Assembly (NCBI RefSeq): GCF_016097555.1
Contig: NC_054704.1
Span: 49,938,594-50,002,593, forward strand
Reading direction: 5' to 3'
From: Gigantopelta aegis
Taxonomy: Eukaryota > Mollusca > Gastropoda > Neomphalida > Peltospiridae
Length of the DNA: 64,000 bases
The position numbers and the translations under genes were made by a program. Numbering within the stretch: position 1 is the stretch's first letter; each line of letters opens with the position of its first letter. This document shows, in pieces, positions 1 to 11,756 of this stretch. Below the pieces are notes generated by a model. The model was not told where the DNA came from. It saw only the letters and a list, made by a program, of their open reading frames with translations, and ran no database searches.

Positions 1-78
1 CACATGGTTTTTACCTAGGTAACCAATTGTTCGGTTACGTGAATTATATTTGCGTAACCCATGGGTTATCTGATCGGT

Positions 79-488
79 TACCTCAAAATTACGTTGAAAT
101 TATATTTTAAATAGATAGTTTTTAGCTGAAACATAAAGTTAAAACAAATACAAAAGAAAACATTTAAAAAAGAAAAGAAAAAAAAAGTCTTTAATGCTTG
201 CTAAAGTTAACACTATTATAAAAGAACTGAATATTAGCCCCAGTACTGAAACAAAATACAGGGGCGTAGCCAGAAATATTCTTTACCTCAAAATTACGTT
301 GAAATTATATTTTAAATACATAGTTTTTAGCTGAAACATAAAGTTAAAACAAATACAAAAGAAAACATTTAAAAAAGAAAAGAAAAAAAAAGTCTTTAAT
401 GCTTGCTAAAGTTAACATTATTATAAAAGAACTGAATATTAGCCCCAGTACTGAAACAAAATACAGGGGCGTAGCCAGAAATATTCTT
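79..488. repeat. Tandem duplication, 205-bp unit x2
   Basis: Two adjacent copies (about 79-283 and 284-488) run from TACCTCAAAATTACG to GGGGCGTAGCCAGAAATATT with only a few differences. The unit holds an A-rich stretch and ends in a GGGGCGTAGCC motif also seen at the ends of several short elements in this window. No coding content is convincing; the small open frames on both strands are by-products of the A-rich sequence. Confidence 0.85.
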
Positions 489-2025
489 AGAATTACGCAC
501 GCCATAGGCGTGCCCGAGCGGGGGGATTCGGCCACACACACACACACCGTGAAAATTTTAAAAGTCAGGACGACTGCAGATGCATTTTTTAAAATCTTTT
601 TTCGAGTCAATTTTAAGAGGTCTATTTTATAGAACAATTACAGACAGCCTCGACCTATTCCCGGAATTTGTTTTTGCATTACGCACGTGCGTAATGGGCG
701 CTACGCCTTTGAAATAGATAAATACTTATTTGTAGGGATTCCTTTTTGCGATTTGCGGTGGCTATGCTACTTTCACTTCATCGATGGTACTTATATACTA
801 CAGTGACGTTCCAAATGTTTGGGGTTTTTTAAAGCTCATTATGCGATGTTAGTATTTTTCAATTTTTGTGACACTTTTGGATTCCTGTTTACGTTAAAAC
901 TGTTTTTAACATATGTAAAATTATAGCCAATCCAATACTATGTCTACATATATTCCTTTAGAGATAAAATAGCAGCAGAAAATTTAGCCGTCCGAGCACA
1001 TTTCTTTAAAACTGTTTTAAAACTAGACTGGTCGCAAGTTACAACTGTTCCAATATAACGTTTACTGGTTTGCTGCGCATCAAGTATCTAAAAATCGTCT
1101 AAAACATTTGTCGGAATACCAGTAGTATGTCTGCATGAATAAACTTCCTGTAATCGTGAAGTTTGCAAGTTTTAATTTCTGAACGTTTACAGGTCATGGC
1201 GTAACCGATTTGCGGTTCTCGTAAATTTAATTTTGCGTAACCGACACACAAACAGAACGGCGGTTCGCTTGAAATATTGTGCCTTGCAGTTAGATCTGTT
1301 TGTCACTAACTATTAGTCCTAGGTCAATGAAAATTGGTATATGGTTGCACCTATGGATGTTTATCACAGTGCATATGAAAAGAATTAAAAATTAAATAAT
1401 AATTTCACAATTTTAATTAAAATACTTTTATATTTAGCGTAAAGGGACAGACCCTAGTTTTAACCCGTGAAAATTAATACTACGTTTAGTGAATCTACAA
1501 ACCTGTAACACATTTGGATAATGTTACAATTGAGTGAAACATGAGTGTGACTTTGAAATGGTGAAATACCCTCTAAAAATAGACTAAAACTCGACTCTAT
1601 AACTAACTTCTCAAACACACATGCGTTTTTAAAAATATGAGAAATGCATTTTGTGATATTAAAAACACCAAAATGACCAAAAACACTTTGAATGTGCGGA
1701 AATGGATAATCAAAACAAAACAAATCTAAGTAAAGTATGATTTCAGTTATCAAAAACTGCTCTAATAGTTAAAAATATGCCTTAATGTTTAAAATCTAGG
1801 GTATGTCCCTGTAATGTTAACGTTTTGCATTTTGCTTCATTTCTTACAAACTATAGAACCTATATCGATTGTTTCTTTAATATGCATTGATATAAACAGC
1901 TATAGATGCAACCATTAACGACACTGAATACGTTTATGGAGACATTTAATTCTGCAGAATTCTTGTTAGTCACTTATTTTTTATTTGTATTGTTTGATTT
2001 GCATCATGAGTGTTTTGCGTTTCAG
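489..2025. other. Non-coding stretch, intronic, with an old dispersed repeat
   Basis: No gene is visible. About 855-1290 is similar, at roughly three quarters identity by eye, to 3870-4215 in the same orientation. The second copy lies inside a TA-flanked DNA transposon, so this is probably an older relative of that element with eroded ends. The rest is AT-rich and probably the intron before the first visible host exon at 2026. Confidence 0.5.
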
Positions 2026-5000
2026 GGTCAAGGTTCAGTGTTGGACACCCTGGCTGTTCTGCTCGACTGGGTGTGTGACGCTCATCTCAGACAAATGGTT
2101 ACCGATCAACCAACAAAACCACTCGACAGATACTCATCACCCGAGTACTTGCAGGAAAAAATACTGAGGGTACATTTGTATAATTGTATTTGCACTGAAA
2201 ATATACGATCTTTGTATAGCATAATAATGTATTTGTTTTAAGATATAATCATATTATGCATTCACAGGACTCACTCTGGAACACATTTTTGTTCAGCCAG
2301 TTTTGAAATATGTAAAGTATTTCCTTGAAAAGTATTAAGATGTGGTTATTTTGAAGAATATTGTATTTACCAAAGACTAAATGTTGGAACCACTTTGTAT
2401 AAAAAAATTACCGTTTGGCATTCAGATGAAACTGATTTGCACCAAGACCACTCGGGAAGCGGTATGTACACATACAGTGGTAGAATGTTTGCTTGAAGAG
2501 TGATGAAGTTACAGGTTTTTTTTGTTTGTTTAATGACACCACTAGAGCACATTAATTTATTAATCATCAGTAATTTTTACATATAGTCAGTGTTCGAGAT
2601 TAACATTTTTGGGAAGTATCCCAGTTGGATACTAACATTTCAAAATCTGGTATCCCATCTGAGAATTTAGTATTATATGGTATCCCGGTGGGATACTGGG
2701 TTCTTGAAGTCTGGTATCCAAAATTAAATTCTGGTATCCCCGGGATATCGGGATACCGTTAATCTCGAACACTGATAGTCTCAGATAGGCAACCCTCTAC
2801 ATTTTTCCATTAGTAGCAAGGGAACGAGAAATGGCCCAACTAACGGGGATCGATCCCGGACTGACCATGCATCAGACAAGCACTTTACTACTAGGCTTGA
2901 TGAGTGATGGATTGTTTTCCTCCATTTCACTTTTAGTCAGTACTTCGTGGATGGGATATTAAAACCTATGGCATAATCAACAGGCTTTTCTTTGCACACG
3001 TACAAATGTAACACATTTCCTTTTAGAATACAAGTCCTACAGTTTGTTCTGTTAATATCTGCATTTATGATGTGTGTACCCCTACGTGTGCTGTAACCTC
3101 AACGTGGTGTATGGGTGTAACATTCTCTTTTGAGAACGGCTAATACAGCACAACTTCCCTTTTGGGCTACGATATTTACATTTACCATAGTTTAACACCC
3201 AAAATAGCCGATGTATTTTTCGTGCTGGGGTGTCGTTAAACATCTATTCTATCTATCTATTTAAGATGTGTGTAGGTAACATTTGCTAATAAAATTTCTT
3301 CCTTCTTTCAGGTTCTTCCATCACTGGTCGATATTATCAAAGAAATTCCTCCAGGAAGCACAAAATTCTCTTTGCCATGTTTGCAGTTTATTTACTGGTC
3401 TCTGATCAACATAGAACAAGGCCACGCCCTACAAGTAAGACATCATATAGTATTTTTATAAATCAACAATTTAGTGAAATCAGGGCCTTAAAATAACTAA
3501 GAGGGAAATAAAACAAAAATTAATAATATAGGGCCTACTCCAGCTAGACAAACATCCCTCTTGCCTCCCTCGCAGCCCCTCACCTACTAATGTTTTCTCT
3601 AGAAATGTGTACTTCAAGAACATACTGTAAATCATGAAATTAATGCGAGCAAGTAATTAATGTGAAAAATGCGGCGAACACATCAATGCAATAATAACTT
3701 GACGCATTTTGTTTAGTCTCATTCCCAATACAAAAAATGTGCAGGATTTTACTATAATACTTCTAAATAAAATAAAACTTTTTATAATATAAAGATGAAA
3801 CAAAAAATCTTTCTTTCGTTTCGATGTTGCCAATTCTATTTTCACTTTCCTGGAATATCAGCGGTTATATAATACAAATTTTCTTACACTTCTGGATTAC
3901 TATATACATTTAAACTGTTTTGAACATTTGTAAAATTATAATCAACTAATTTTATTACTAAATATATTCCTTTAAAAATGAAACAGTAGAAAATTATATA
4001 ACCGTAACCAACAATCCGTGTGTATTTCTTCAAACCATTTGGCTCGACTTTATACATGTCATTTAATTTAGACTGGTCACTGTTGCAGTATATCGCATTT
4101 GTCTACGTCTATTCCTGTGCTGCCCATCAAGTGTATAAAATCAGTCTAAAACATTTGTTAGAATAATACGTCTGCGTTCGCGTGAAATATTGTGCCATGT
4201 AATAGCGACCCATTTAATTTGTATTCCTACTGGTGGATTAATTAGAAGCAATCATCACACAAAAGTGCGAGGCATACCCTTAACAATAAGGTGTAGTTAT
4301 ACTACTTGCACTACTTTAAATAATTAGGGCTTCCTGGTCAACCCGCCATGCGATTAACTTCATGTTATGTAGTAGCTGTGAAAACAACTACTGACTTCTT
4401 TTAACATGAAAGATGAAGCCCAAACAATATAATAACAACACAACTGTGGTTTTTATGTGATGTGGACTTTTGCCCGACACATTAATAAAAATATGCATTT
4501 TTGTTCACTCATGTACGGACGCAATAATATCATGACGTATTAATTACGTGATTTACAGTATACTAAATTATCAAGGGTCTGATTCAGTAAAATATTGTAT
4601 CTTTGCAATCTCGCAGTTCAGGGGCGGGACATAGCCCAGTGGTAAAGCACTTGCTTGATGTGCAGTTAGTCTGGGATCGATCCCTGTCAGTGGGCCCATT
4701 GGGCTATATCTCGCTCCAGCCAGTGCACCACAACTGGTATATCAAAGGCCGTTGTATGTGTTATCCTGTCTATGGGATGGTGCTTATAAAAGATCCCTTG
4801 CTGCTAATCTAACAGAGTAGCCCATGAAGTGGCGACAGTGGGTTTCCTCTCTCAATATCTGTGTGGTCCTTAATCATATGTCTGATGCCATATAACCATA
4901 AATAAAATGTGTTGAGTGCATCCTTAAATGAACCATTTCCTTCCTTCGTTAAATTAAAACATTTCCTTCCTTTCCTTCTCACAGTGTAATGCAAAAAGTC

Positions 5001-8000
5001 TTGCACGGATGTTGTGATATTGCTTTTTATGGTGCTCGGACATTACTGATACAGTCTTCGCACTACTTTAATGTAACTAATACTACATGATTTACAATAT
5101 GTACTTAATACATGTGGTGGTAATACGCTTTTGCCTCTAGTATGGGATGTCAGAACCTAGAATTATTGCTAGACCACAATTTATCACACACACACATACA
5201 CACACAAACCACCACCACGGTTAAATGAAGATCACTGATCACTTTAAGGTCAAGTTGTGTGACACATATATGTCGGGCAAAACATGTTTTGGGTTTGTTT
5301 GTTTTTTAATATGGTAGTTAAAAGTCTGGGGCAGTTTTTCTTTATTTTGTCTTTGCCAAAGACTTACAAATGCAGATCAACAGTCTTCTTTGACATTTTC
5401 TGTTTATTGAAAAAAAACTTTGTTATATATATCTTTTAAAAAATGTGTTTGTGTTTATTTGATTTCAGAAAAATAGTTTGTCTTCCACATTGAGAAGACT
5501 TGGTGAAGATGTTTTTCGGTCACGGTCTTTGTCGTGTGTTGAGGTCGACAAGGATCACACACCACCTGGAAAGGGAGACAAAGCAAAAGATGGAATGTTC
5601 TTCCGAAGTTCTAATCTCCATGTACGCTTGCTGTCATCGTTGATTATTCTAAAGACTCTGTCTCAAGGTAAGGGACATATATTTTTTTTAATCTGTTTTA
5701 CTCGTATTTTTGATAGAAGAAAGAGATAAATCTTTTTCAAAAGGAACCAAATGTAAAATTGTGATACCATTTTAAAGAAAAATATATATAGCAAAATATC
5801 TTTCTTTGAAATGAAAGAAGAGTTTTAAATTAATATTATTTGTTATTTCAGGTATGAGATATCTAATAATACATTATGTTCAAACCAAGTGTTTGACAGT
5901 GTTGATCTTATCTCTGATTAATTGGGCATTCATTTGTGTGGATGTCCCAGTTGGTGGTGAGGCACACATCACGATACTGTTCAATGTCCTTCAAATCAGG
6001 GCCCATATTTTTGAAGCTATCTTAGCACTATGATTTGTAGAACCATTGTAGGCTGTGATGTCACTATGGCATGTGTCGTAGTGACCTCATAGCCTACGTT
6101 GGTTTTACGATATAGTGCTAAGATAGCTTCAAAAACATTTAGCCTGTACACTAGATTCAAATCACATTGGTGTACTCTCTTATTTGTATTATACACAATA
6201 CTTTGCATCAATAACACAAATGTGAAATGTTTATTTCAACAAAGTTATATTTGTTTGTTAGCAAAATCTTCATCATTATAACTGAAAACTTTGTCCCAAA
6301 AATATGATTATTATTTGTTTTACTGTAAAGTTGATGGCCATATATAGAGGATACTCCCCGAGTGTCTTGTGATATCATAATTTATCAATGAGTGCTGATA
6401 AATTATGATATCACAAAACACGAGGGGGTATTCTTTTTATCATCCATTATCATTCTTTTCATTTGCGACAGTTGTAAACAATGTCAGTAATGTGGGTTGA
6501 ATGTCACTATATTTGGCAGCGGTAGACTCGATAACTAGCAGAACGACAGTGGCGTGACATCACTAATGATACATGTAGGTTTAGCACTGAAACATACACA
6601 ATGACGTAACAAAAAGAAGAATATCGCACGAGATATAGCAAATTATAGTGCCAGCGAGATCTCCTACGAAAGACTTTAATGGATGATAATAAGATTTATT
6701 TCTAGTGTGTTTTGTTTTCCAGCTGATCTGTTGGCTCAGGTTTTTGATGTTTTGAAAGTTGACATGAAGAGTGATGTTGCGAAAGAACTGTTTCTGTTCT
6801 ACCAAGCTACGCCCGTGATCAGTCACTACCTGAAACCTGTCAACAAGGTACTCTGTGTTTTGGATGTGTTCGTAATCATTTTACTTGAGGAATGGTCCCA
6901 AAATGATATCGCATAATATTTGAAAACACGAGTATCGGGTGGCAGGATTCTTACCTACTGCAACAACTCACATGACATTTTACAGTCTGCAACATCAACT
7001 GCACAGCTAGCAGGATTAACACAAAAATGGAAGGCTTGGGTTGGGGAAAAGAAAATTTTCCTTAAAAAAAAAAAAATCTGATTCCTTGTAACATGGGATC
7101 TATTCATGAATTGCTATTTAGTTTTGTAATTATCTGTGATGCTGTGAATATCTTATTTCTTTCCATACTATTTTTTTTTTTTTTATCCCACTGCCCCTTT
7201 CCTTTCTCTCCTTTGAATTCCATCTCATTTCTTCCCGATCTGGCAACTCCTCCTATCTTTCAACTTCTTTCACTGTCCACCTCCACATCCCAGTCCTTGT
7301 CTCTCCAACAGCGACAAGTGCTTGTCTCTTGTGGCTATCTGTGCCACACACCTGCCATTCCCCATTAGCTGTGGGCTTAGTCTGACCACTTCGGGGAGTG
7401 TTCAGCAGTTACTTCTGGCATTGTTAAGAGGCACTTGTAACCACCTGCTATGCCCCCTTACTACCGGCGGTCGTTAGTTAGTGCCGTGGGTCAGACCAGC
7501 TTTATTAGCGGTAGAGGACGAGGATGCCAGGTGGGTGCAGGGAAATACACAGAGACTGCACCCATGGAGGAAGTTGAGACAGGTAGGCGATGGTGTGGAC
7601 AGCTCAGAAGACAGAAAGGGTCGAAACAGATTGAAATCATGGGAGAAATTGGAAAGTTTTTTATATTAAGATAATGAGAATGATAATGATAGGCAGAGGG
7701 TGATAGATGAGAAAGATAAATGAATGTGTGAGCCAGCTTTGACGGGATTTGAACCACTATCGTCAGCTTGTATTGTTTTACCTCTCAACCATAGTGCATT
7801 TCCTCCATAAACAATGGTCTGGTTTGAACATCTCAACAGTGGTACGATGGGTACAGTCTTCTAGTGTGTCAGGTCTGTCTTATTTCCAGTTATATGATCA
7901 TTTCTTCCTTCTTTACTCGAAGTGCAGTGGCAGCCATCGGAATACAGAAATGGTGAGGTTGGCTGGGCCAAGTTCAGAGAGAGAATGTTAAGTATTCATG

Positions 8001-9260
8001 AAAAATAAAACACATAGATTCAGGTAAAGGTTTGCACTTAGACTTCCGTTATTACGTAATAAATTAGTTTCTTGTGGGTTTTCAAAAACAAAACCTACAA
8101 TTTCTGTTGTTATACATTATATTTTATTATTTTTAGGCATTCATGGCACCAGCTGTCGACATTTTGCTCCAGATGGCCGCAGACTCTCCGTTCACTCAGG
8201 GTTTCTTGGAGAGCTGCAGCAATGAAAAATGGTTCCGCACCATTGCCATGATTTTGCGTACTCCAGTGTCAGACAACAAGATCTTTGAAAGACTCAGTGT
8301 GCTTCTGCAGAAACTTTCAAAAATAAAGTGAGTAGATTTCACATGCAGGGATGTGGGAGCTAGGCGTAAATGCGCTTTTCCATTTCGTCTAAAAAAAAAA
8401 ACCATGATGTTCAATACTGTTGATCACACAAGGTTCATTTGCATGTTTTCACAGTTTCAAGTTTATGATGTGTGCCTTATATTGTAAGATATAACCAGTT
8501 TAGATTTGTTAGCATTGAATGCAATTTTTGGCAGTTCCAGGGGTTGCAAACAACAATTTTCCTTTAGGAGCCCTTGAGCGGCCCCTGGACCCCAGCCGCA
8601 GTAAGCTTTTTTGTGTTTCAGCCCCTCTCACATCCCTGCACATGTATTTTGTAACATTTGCAATCACAGAAAATCACCATAATGAAAAAACCCAAACATT
8701 TTACACTGCTTAGTGTCTTATATATGTTAAGAATGGGAAAACTGTACTTACAAAATCTTGCTTTGATTATCAATTTTGGCAAGTGTACTGTGTTTCTGGT
8801 CGTCCTGGTGTTTGCAGCAGATCACAATTAATTTTAAGCAGAAAGAAAAGACGACTGGTATGTACTTCCGAAACTTTGGTTAATGCTTTAAGTAAACAAG
8901 TAATTTCTTTACTTTTTATTATTATTACAAATATACAAGTAAGCTAAATATTTTTCTACATCCATCGTACATCAGACTTTCTTACATGCACAAATTCACA
9001 GTCAAATAATTTTAAATTTGTACACTGACCTTTCTCTTATAGCCATCAGAAAGTAAACAGTATTTGACATTGTGTAATTAATTATTCCATTTTTAAAATG
9101 CCGTCTTCTGTTTTTCAGAACAAACAAGAAGTATTTTGAGGTTTACACAATCGTCAGTATTATACAAGAAATGCTGCTTCATTCTGGGAATGAGATGGCT
9201 TTCCTCTCTTTGAATCTCAAGTCCATTGTGTTTAACCTGAACAGTTTGGAAAAGTCTTGA
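2026..9260 (+). CDS. CCDC138: C-terminal six exons of a CCDC138-like ARM/helical-repeat protein
   Basis: Six exons join in frame with GT-AG borders: 2026-2169, 3312-3434, 5469-5667, 6723-6847, 8137-8327 and 9119-9260, with a TGA stop at 9258-9260. They encode about 307 residues. The 5' part of the gene lies outside the window. The product is all-helical and Leu-rich, without signal peptide or membrane segment. Recognisable stretches are LLDWVCDAHLRQ, STLRRLGEDVF, SNLHVRLLSSLIILKTLSQ, ADLLAQVFDVLK, FLESCSNEKWFRT, LLQKLSKIKTNKKYFEVYT and FLSLNLKSIVFNLNSL at the end. From memory of the family this resembles the ARM-fold C-terminus of coiled-coil protein CCDC138, a poorly characterised animal protein. 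I could not run a search, so the exon structure is much safer than the name. Introns carry a SINE with an inserted MITE, a TA-type transposon, palindromic MITEs and a second SINE type. The phase changes (0,0,1,0,2) are all consistent. Confidence 0.72.
2519..2900 (-). mobile_element. Old tRNA-headed SINE, minus strand, split by a MITE
   Basis: The tail-side part (TTGTTTAATGACACCACTAG onward) lies at 2519-2588. The rest, from TAGTCTCAGATAGG through the tRNA-like head, lies at 2776-2896. The two parts are separated by the element at 2589-2775. Part of the SINE body is deleted around 2820. Confidence 0.75.
2589..2775. mobile_element. hAT-like MITE with 17-bp terminal inverted repeats
   Basis: Both ends carry CAGTGTTCGAGATTAAC, the right one as its perfect complement. 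The flanks show a 5-bp ATAGT duplication made from the host SINE's ATAGTC. The interior contains several copies of GGTATCCC in both orientations. A CAGTG start is typical of hAT elements, but a 5-bp duplication is not the usual 8 bp. It is too short to encode a transposase. Confidence 0.75.
3074..3262 (+). mobile_element. SINE 3' portion of another family
   Basis: The stretch ends in CGTGCTGGGGTGTCGTTAAAC followed by TCTATCTATC-like simple repeat, a retroposon tail pattern. It contains AATAGCCGATGTATTTTTCG. No head with A and B boxes is visible, so it is probably 5'-truncated or diverged. Confidence 0.5.
3625..4558. mobile_element. TA-target DNA transposon, about 0.93 kb, non-autonomous
   Basis: The ends read CTGTAAATCATGAAATTAAT and the complement of CTGTAAATCACGTAATTAAT, flanked by TA on both sides (3623-3624 and 4559-4560). 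This fits a Tc1/mariner-type target. No transposase frame is present. The element lies in an intron of the host gene, and part of its interior recurs at about 855-1290. Confidence 0.7.
4619..4982 (+). mobile_element. tRNA-headed SINE, full length
   Basis: It starts GGGGCGGGACATAGCCCAGT (A-box-like) with a B-box-like GGGATCGATCCC. The conserved middle contains AAAAGATCCCTTGCTGC, followed by the tail TGTGTTGAGTGCATCC. The tail is partly repeated, ending in a second TTAAAACATTTCC and a C/T-rich run. It is intronic in the host gene. Confidence 0.85.
6008..6135. mobile_element. Palindromic MITE
   Basis: The arms TTTTGAAGCTATCTTAGCAC and its complement fold over almost the whole 128 bp, giving a long hairpin. 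A second copy lies at 21863-22064. No protein is encoded. Confidence 0.8.
6336..6697. mobile_element. Hairpin MITE next to a longer inverted repeat
   Basis: 6338-6446 is a hairpin with arms built on TGATATCATAATTTATCA. Just after it, TTTTTATCATCCATTATC (about 6434-6451) is the near complement of 6677-6697, so a second inverted-repeat unit of about 265 bp may adjoin or contain the first. It is intronic. Confidence 0.55.
7080..7800 (-). mobile_element. Probable long tRNA-derived SINE, minus strand
   Basis: Read on the minus strand, about 7800-7733 holds a tRNA-like head with GGTTCAAATCCC as a B box. The body extends to a T-rich run near 7168-7183 on the plus strand. The sequence is C-rich and unlike its surroundings. 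The open frames across it are not gene-like. Confidence 0.45.
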
Positions 9261-9690
9261 AGTGTGTACGCTGTGACCCACTGGCAATGGTGCCTTATTC
9301 ATCTGTGATAGACACTTTACAATGATTTGTGGAACGATTTAGAGACCACTTTGAACTGAAATTTGTAGCATCTCAAAATGTTGCTTAGAGTCCAGTTACT
9401 ACTGTATTATAAGAAAGAAAGAAGTTGAAAATTATTTTCCACATTTAGGCAGCTATATATTTATTTCATTTTCAATGAAGGGGGGGGGGCAATTCATTAA
9501 TCATCAGAGTTGGGGCAGTCCTACCCCCACACACACACACTTTTAAACAGTTTTTATTCAGACTTCTACATGATGATTTCCTAATTTATGCCTAAATTAA
9601 AAAAAAAACCCACATTTTAGAATGAGAGGAGTTTGACAAATCTGTAGGTGATTATTTATTGCAAAAATAAATTTCATAAGAGTAGATATG
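9261..9690 (+). other. 3' UTR of the CCDC138-like gene, candidate AATAAA
   Basis: Sequence after the stop has no further coding potential. An AATAAA lies at about 9665-9670 and could be the polyadenylation signal. A short G run (9480-9490) and a CA repeat fall in between. Confidence 0.35.
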
Positions 9691-9769
9691 AAACAAATTT
9701 ACAATTTGACATAGGAAACTGAGCTTTAGAAAGAAATGTCAAATAGTACTGTAAGTGCATGACGTTCCT

Positions 9770-10582
9770 TTCTTTCATACCCATTGGTGAGAATATCATT
9801 TGTTACTAGTGATGTTCCAATGATAGTTATAATAGAAAATTTATTGGTTTGGCTCTACCGATGTGATAGTTAGTTATTAAAATCCATAATCGATTGTTTG
9901 GGAAAATGTTAACTGTAATTGTTCCTCCAGTTCAGTTGGTAGAATTGGCGTAAATATGTTGGGGCTGTGGTTTGTTTTTAGGAGTAAGTAAAGAAATCAG
10001 ATATTCAATAATTATTAAAGGTAAACTAAGATTTGTAGGGTCTGTCGCAGTGAACACGAGAACAGGTGCATATTATTCAAATCATCCTGATTGTCATATA
10101 ATTTTAGCCAATTGTGTAATCGAAAGTTGATGGTTAGTGCCAGCTGTTTATAACAGGTGATTGATGATGAAATTCCATCATATTCCCATCACTACTAATA
10201 ACGATTTAAACACATGACTGGCTGCTCCTAGGGGATGACTGGGTCACCACTGCCATACCATCCAATGAAAACAAAAACACAATTAAAATTGATTGCTCTG
10301 TGACGTATAAGTTGACCTGAAACTGATTTCTATGTGACACATAAGATAACTACAACGTAAATAAGTTTTCGTGGGAAAAAGATGTTTACTTTTATTTTAA
10401 ACCTTTTTTTTTAAAGATTTGTAAGAAATAGAATACTACCTTTTGGTCCGTTAAATACCATATATCTTACAACTCATTGTTTAAAAACAGATTGAACTTG
10501 CTCTTTTTTGTTTGATGCATTTTAAAACAACTTTTAAAGATAAATGGTATCTAACAGCCTCTCACGTAGTATTCTTTATTTA
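9770..10582 (+). mobile_element. FB foldback element, copy 1, interrupted
   Basis: The left end CATTGGTGAGAA and the middle ACTGGCTGCTCCTAGG match other FB copies (14552-15023, 55178-55648, 56388-56804). The right third is a hairpin made of GTCCGTTAAATACC and GGTATCTAACAG arms. A hAT-like MITE at 9806-10195 splits it. FB copies contain no long open frame. Confidence 0.7.
9806..10195. mobile_element. hAT-like MITE nested in an FB copy
   Basis: The ends TAGTGATGTTCCAATGAT and the complement of TAGTGATGGGAATATGAT form imperfect terminal inverted repeats. The interior has ATCGATTG-rich sequence like that at 25703-26148. A clean target duplication is not evident. Confidence 0.55.
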
Positions 10583-10968
10583 ATAAACAAACTTTGTATA
10601 CTAAAAACCGATTCATACTGTATATTTTGTAAATATAATTTATATAAAAAAATATATACATACTTCCAGATATATTTTTGTTGTTTTTATCACATCAGGT
10701 TTGACTTGTCCACTTTATATTATTTGCGTATTGCATTACTTAACTTAGTGGCATAGTGACTGCAACTCTCTTTATCATTTTGACTAATACAGACTCCCAA
10801 CAAGGTGAGTTTTCACATCTTCTTGAGTGTGTGTAAGGTCACTAGAACTTTAGGACTAACCTCTAACCTGAACAGATATATAATAAGCACACTAATGAAA
10901 AGAACAATGTAAAGCCACATTGATCTATATTTTTAATATGTAAGCAATTTACCGTTGGTCAAGGAGTC
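10583..10968. other. Non-coding stretch
   Basis: AT-rich, without recognisable gene or repeat. The 70-aa open frame beginning at 10544 straddles the FB hairpin and has no domain-like features. Confidence 0.4.
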
Positions 10969-11288
10969 TTGTCATTTTGTTAGGTTAGCTCGCCTTCATG
11001 TAAAATTCTTTAATCTCATTGGTTGTTTGCCGTTGGACAAATCCCTTATACCCCTGAGGGCAAATTCTCTTATACCCCGTCTGTAATTTCCAACAGTTTC
11101 CAGCCACCCCAGTTAATGCTAAAGCAATAATTAGATTATAAATAACATTGATAATCAATCAAGTATACATAATTAATTTTATTTTTTACTATAAAATACA
11201 CTATTTCAATACTTTTAAAAGCTGCAATGTTGAACTGGGCCTCCTAATTACGGTCGTGGTGTTATTGTATTAATGCGCGATTAGCAAC

Positions 11289-11330
<42 letters not shown>

Positions 11331-11726
11331 TTTTTTTTACTACATACATTTCTGATAAAAAAAAAAGGTTGGTTTTTTTTTTTTTTTTTTTTTAATTAAT
11401 ATCTGTTTCAGACAATTTCGTATTACAAACATTTGAAGTTAACAACTCGTTTATCGATTGAACTATTTTTCGTCACTGGCAAGTGGTTTCGTTCGCGTCC
11501 GCGTGGTACGGCTCCGTTAATAAATTGGTAACAATTATTGTCTGGCGTTATTTTGATTATTTGGCTATAGGCCTATGGTTTAACATGTCGGCAAGATAAA
11601 TTCGTTGTAGAAGCATCTCTCGGGGTATATGACTTTTTATGTACCCTCTGTGTGCACAGAGGGTACATAAAAAAGCCATATACCCCTCGTGATGCTTCTA
11701 CAACTTATATTGTCATTTTGTTAGGT
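10969..11726. mobile_element. Unclassified insertion flanked by a 17-bp direct repeat, with terminal hairpin
   Basis: TTGTCATTTTGTTAGGT occurs at 10969-10985 and again, without change, at 11710-11726. The 724 bp between them contain long T runs and end in a nearly perfect hairpin (11604-11704) with arms of about 48 bp around GTACCCTCTGTG. Such a long target duplication is unusual for a MITE. The class is unknown. Confidence 0.55.
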
Positions 11727-11756
11727 CAAGGGTAATGACATATTTATGTTTTCACA

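Noticed and set aside
3657-3845. 62-aa minus-strand frame in the TA transposon
   Set aside because: No transposase motif (DDE or helix-turn-helix) and too short.
4619-4700. tRNA-like A and B boxes here and in many other places
   Set aside because: No complete cloverleaf; each is the head of a SINE.
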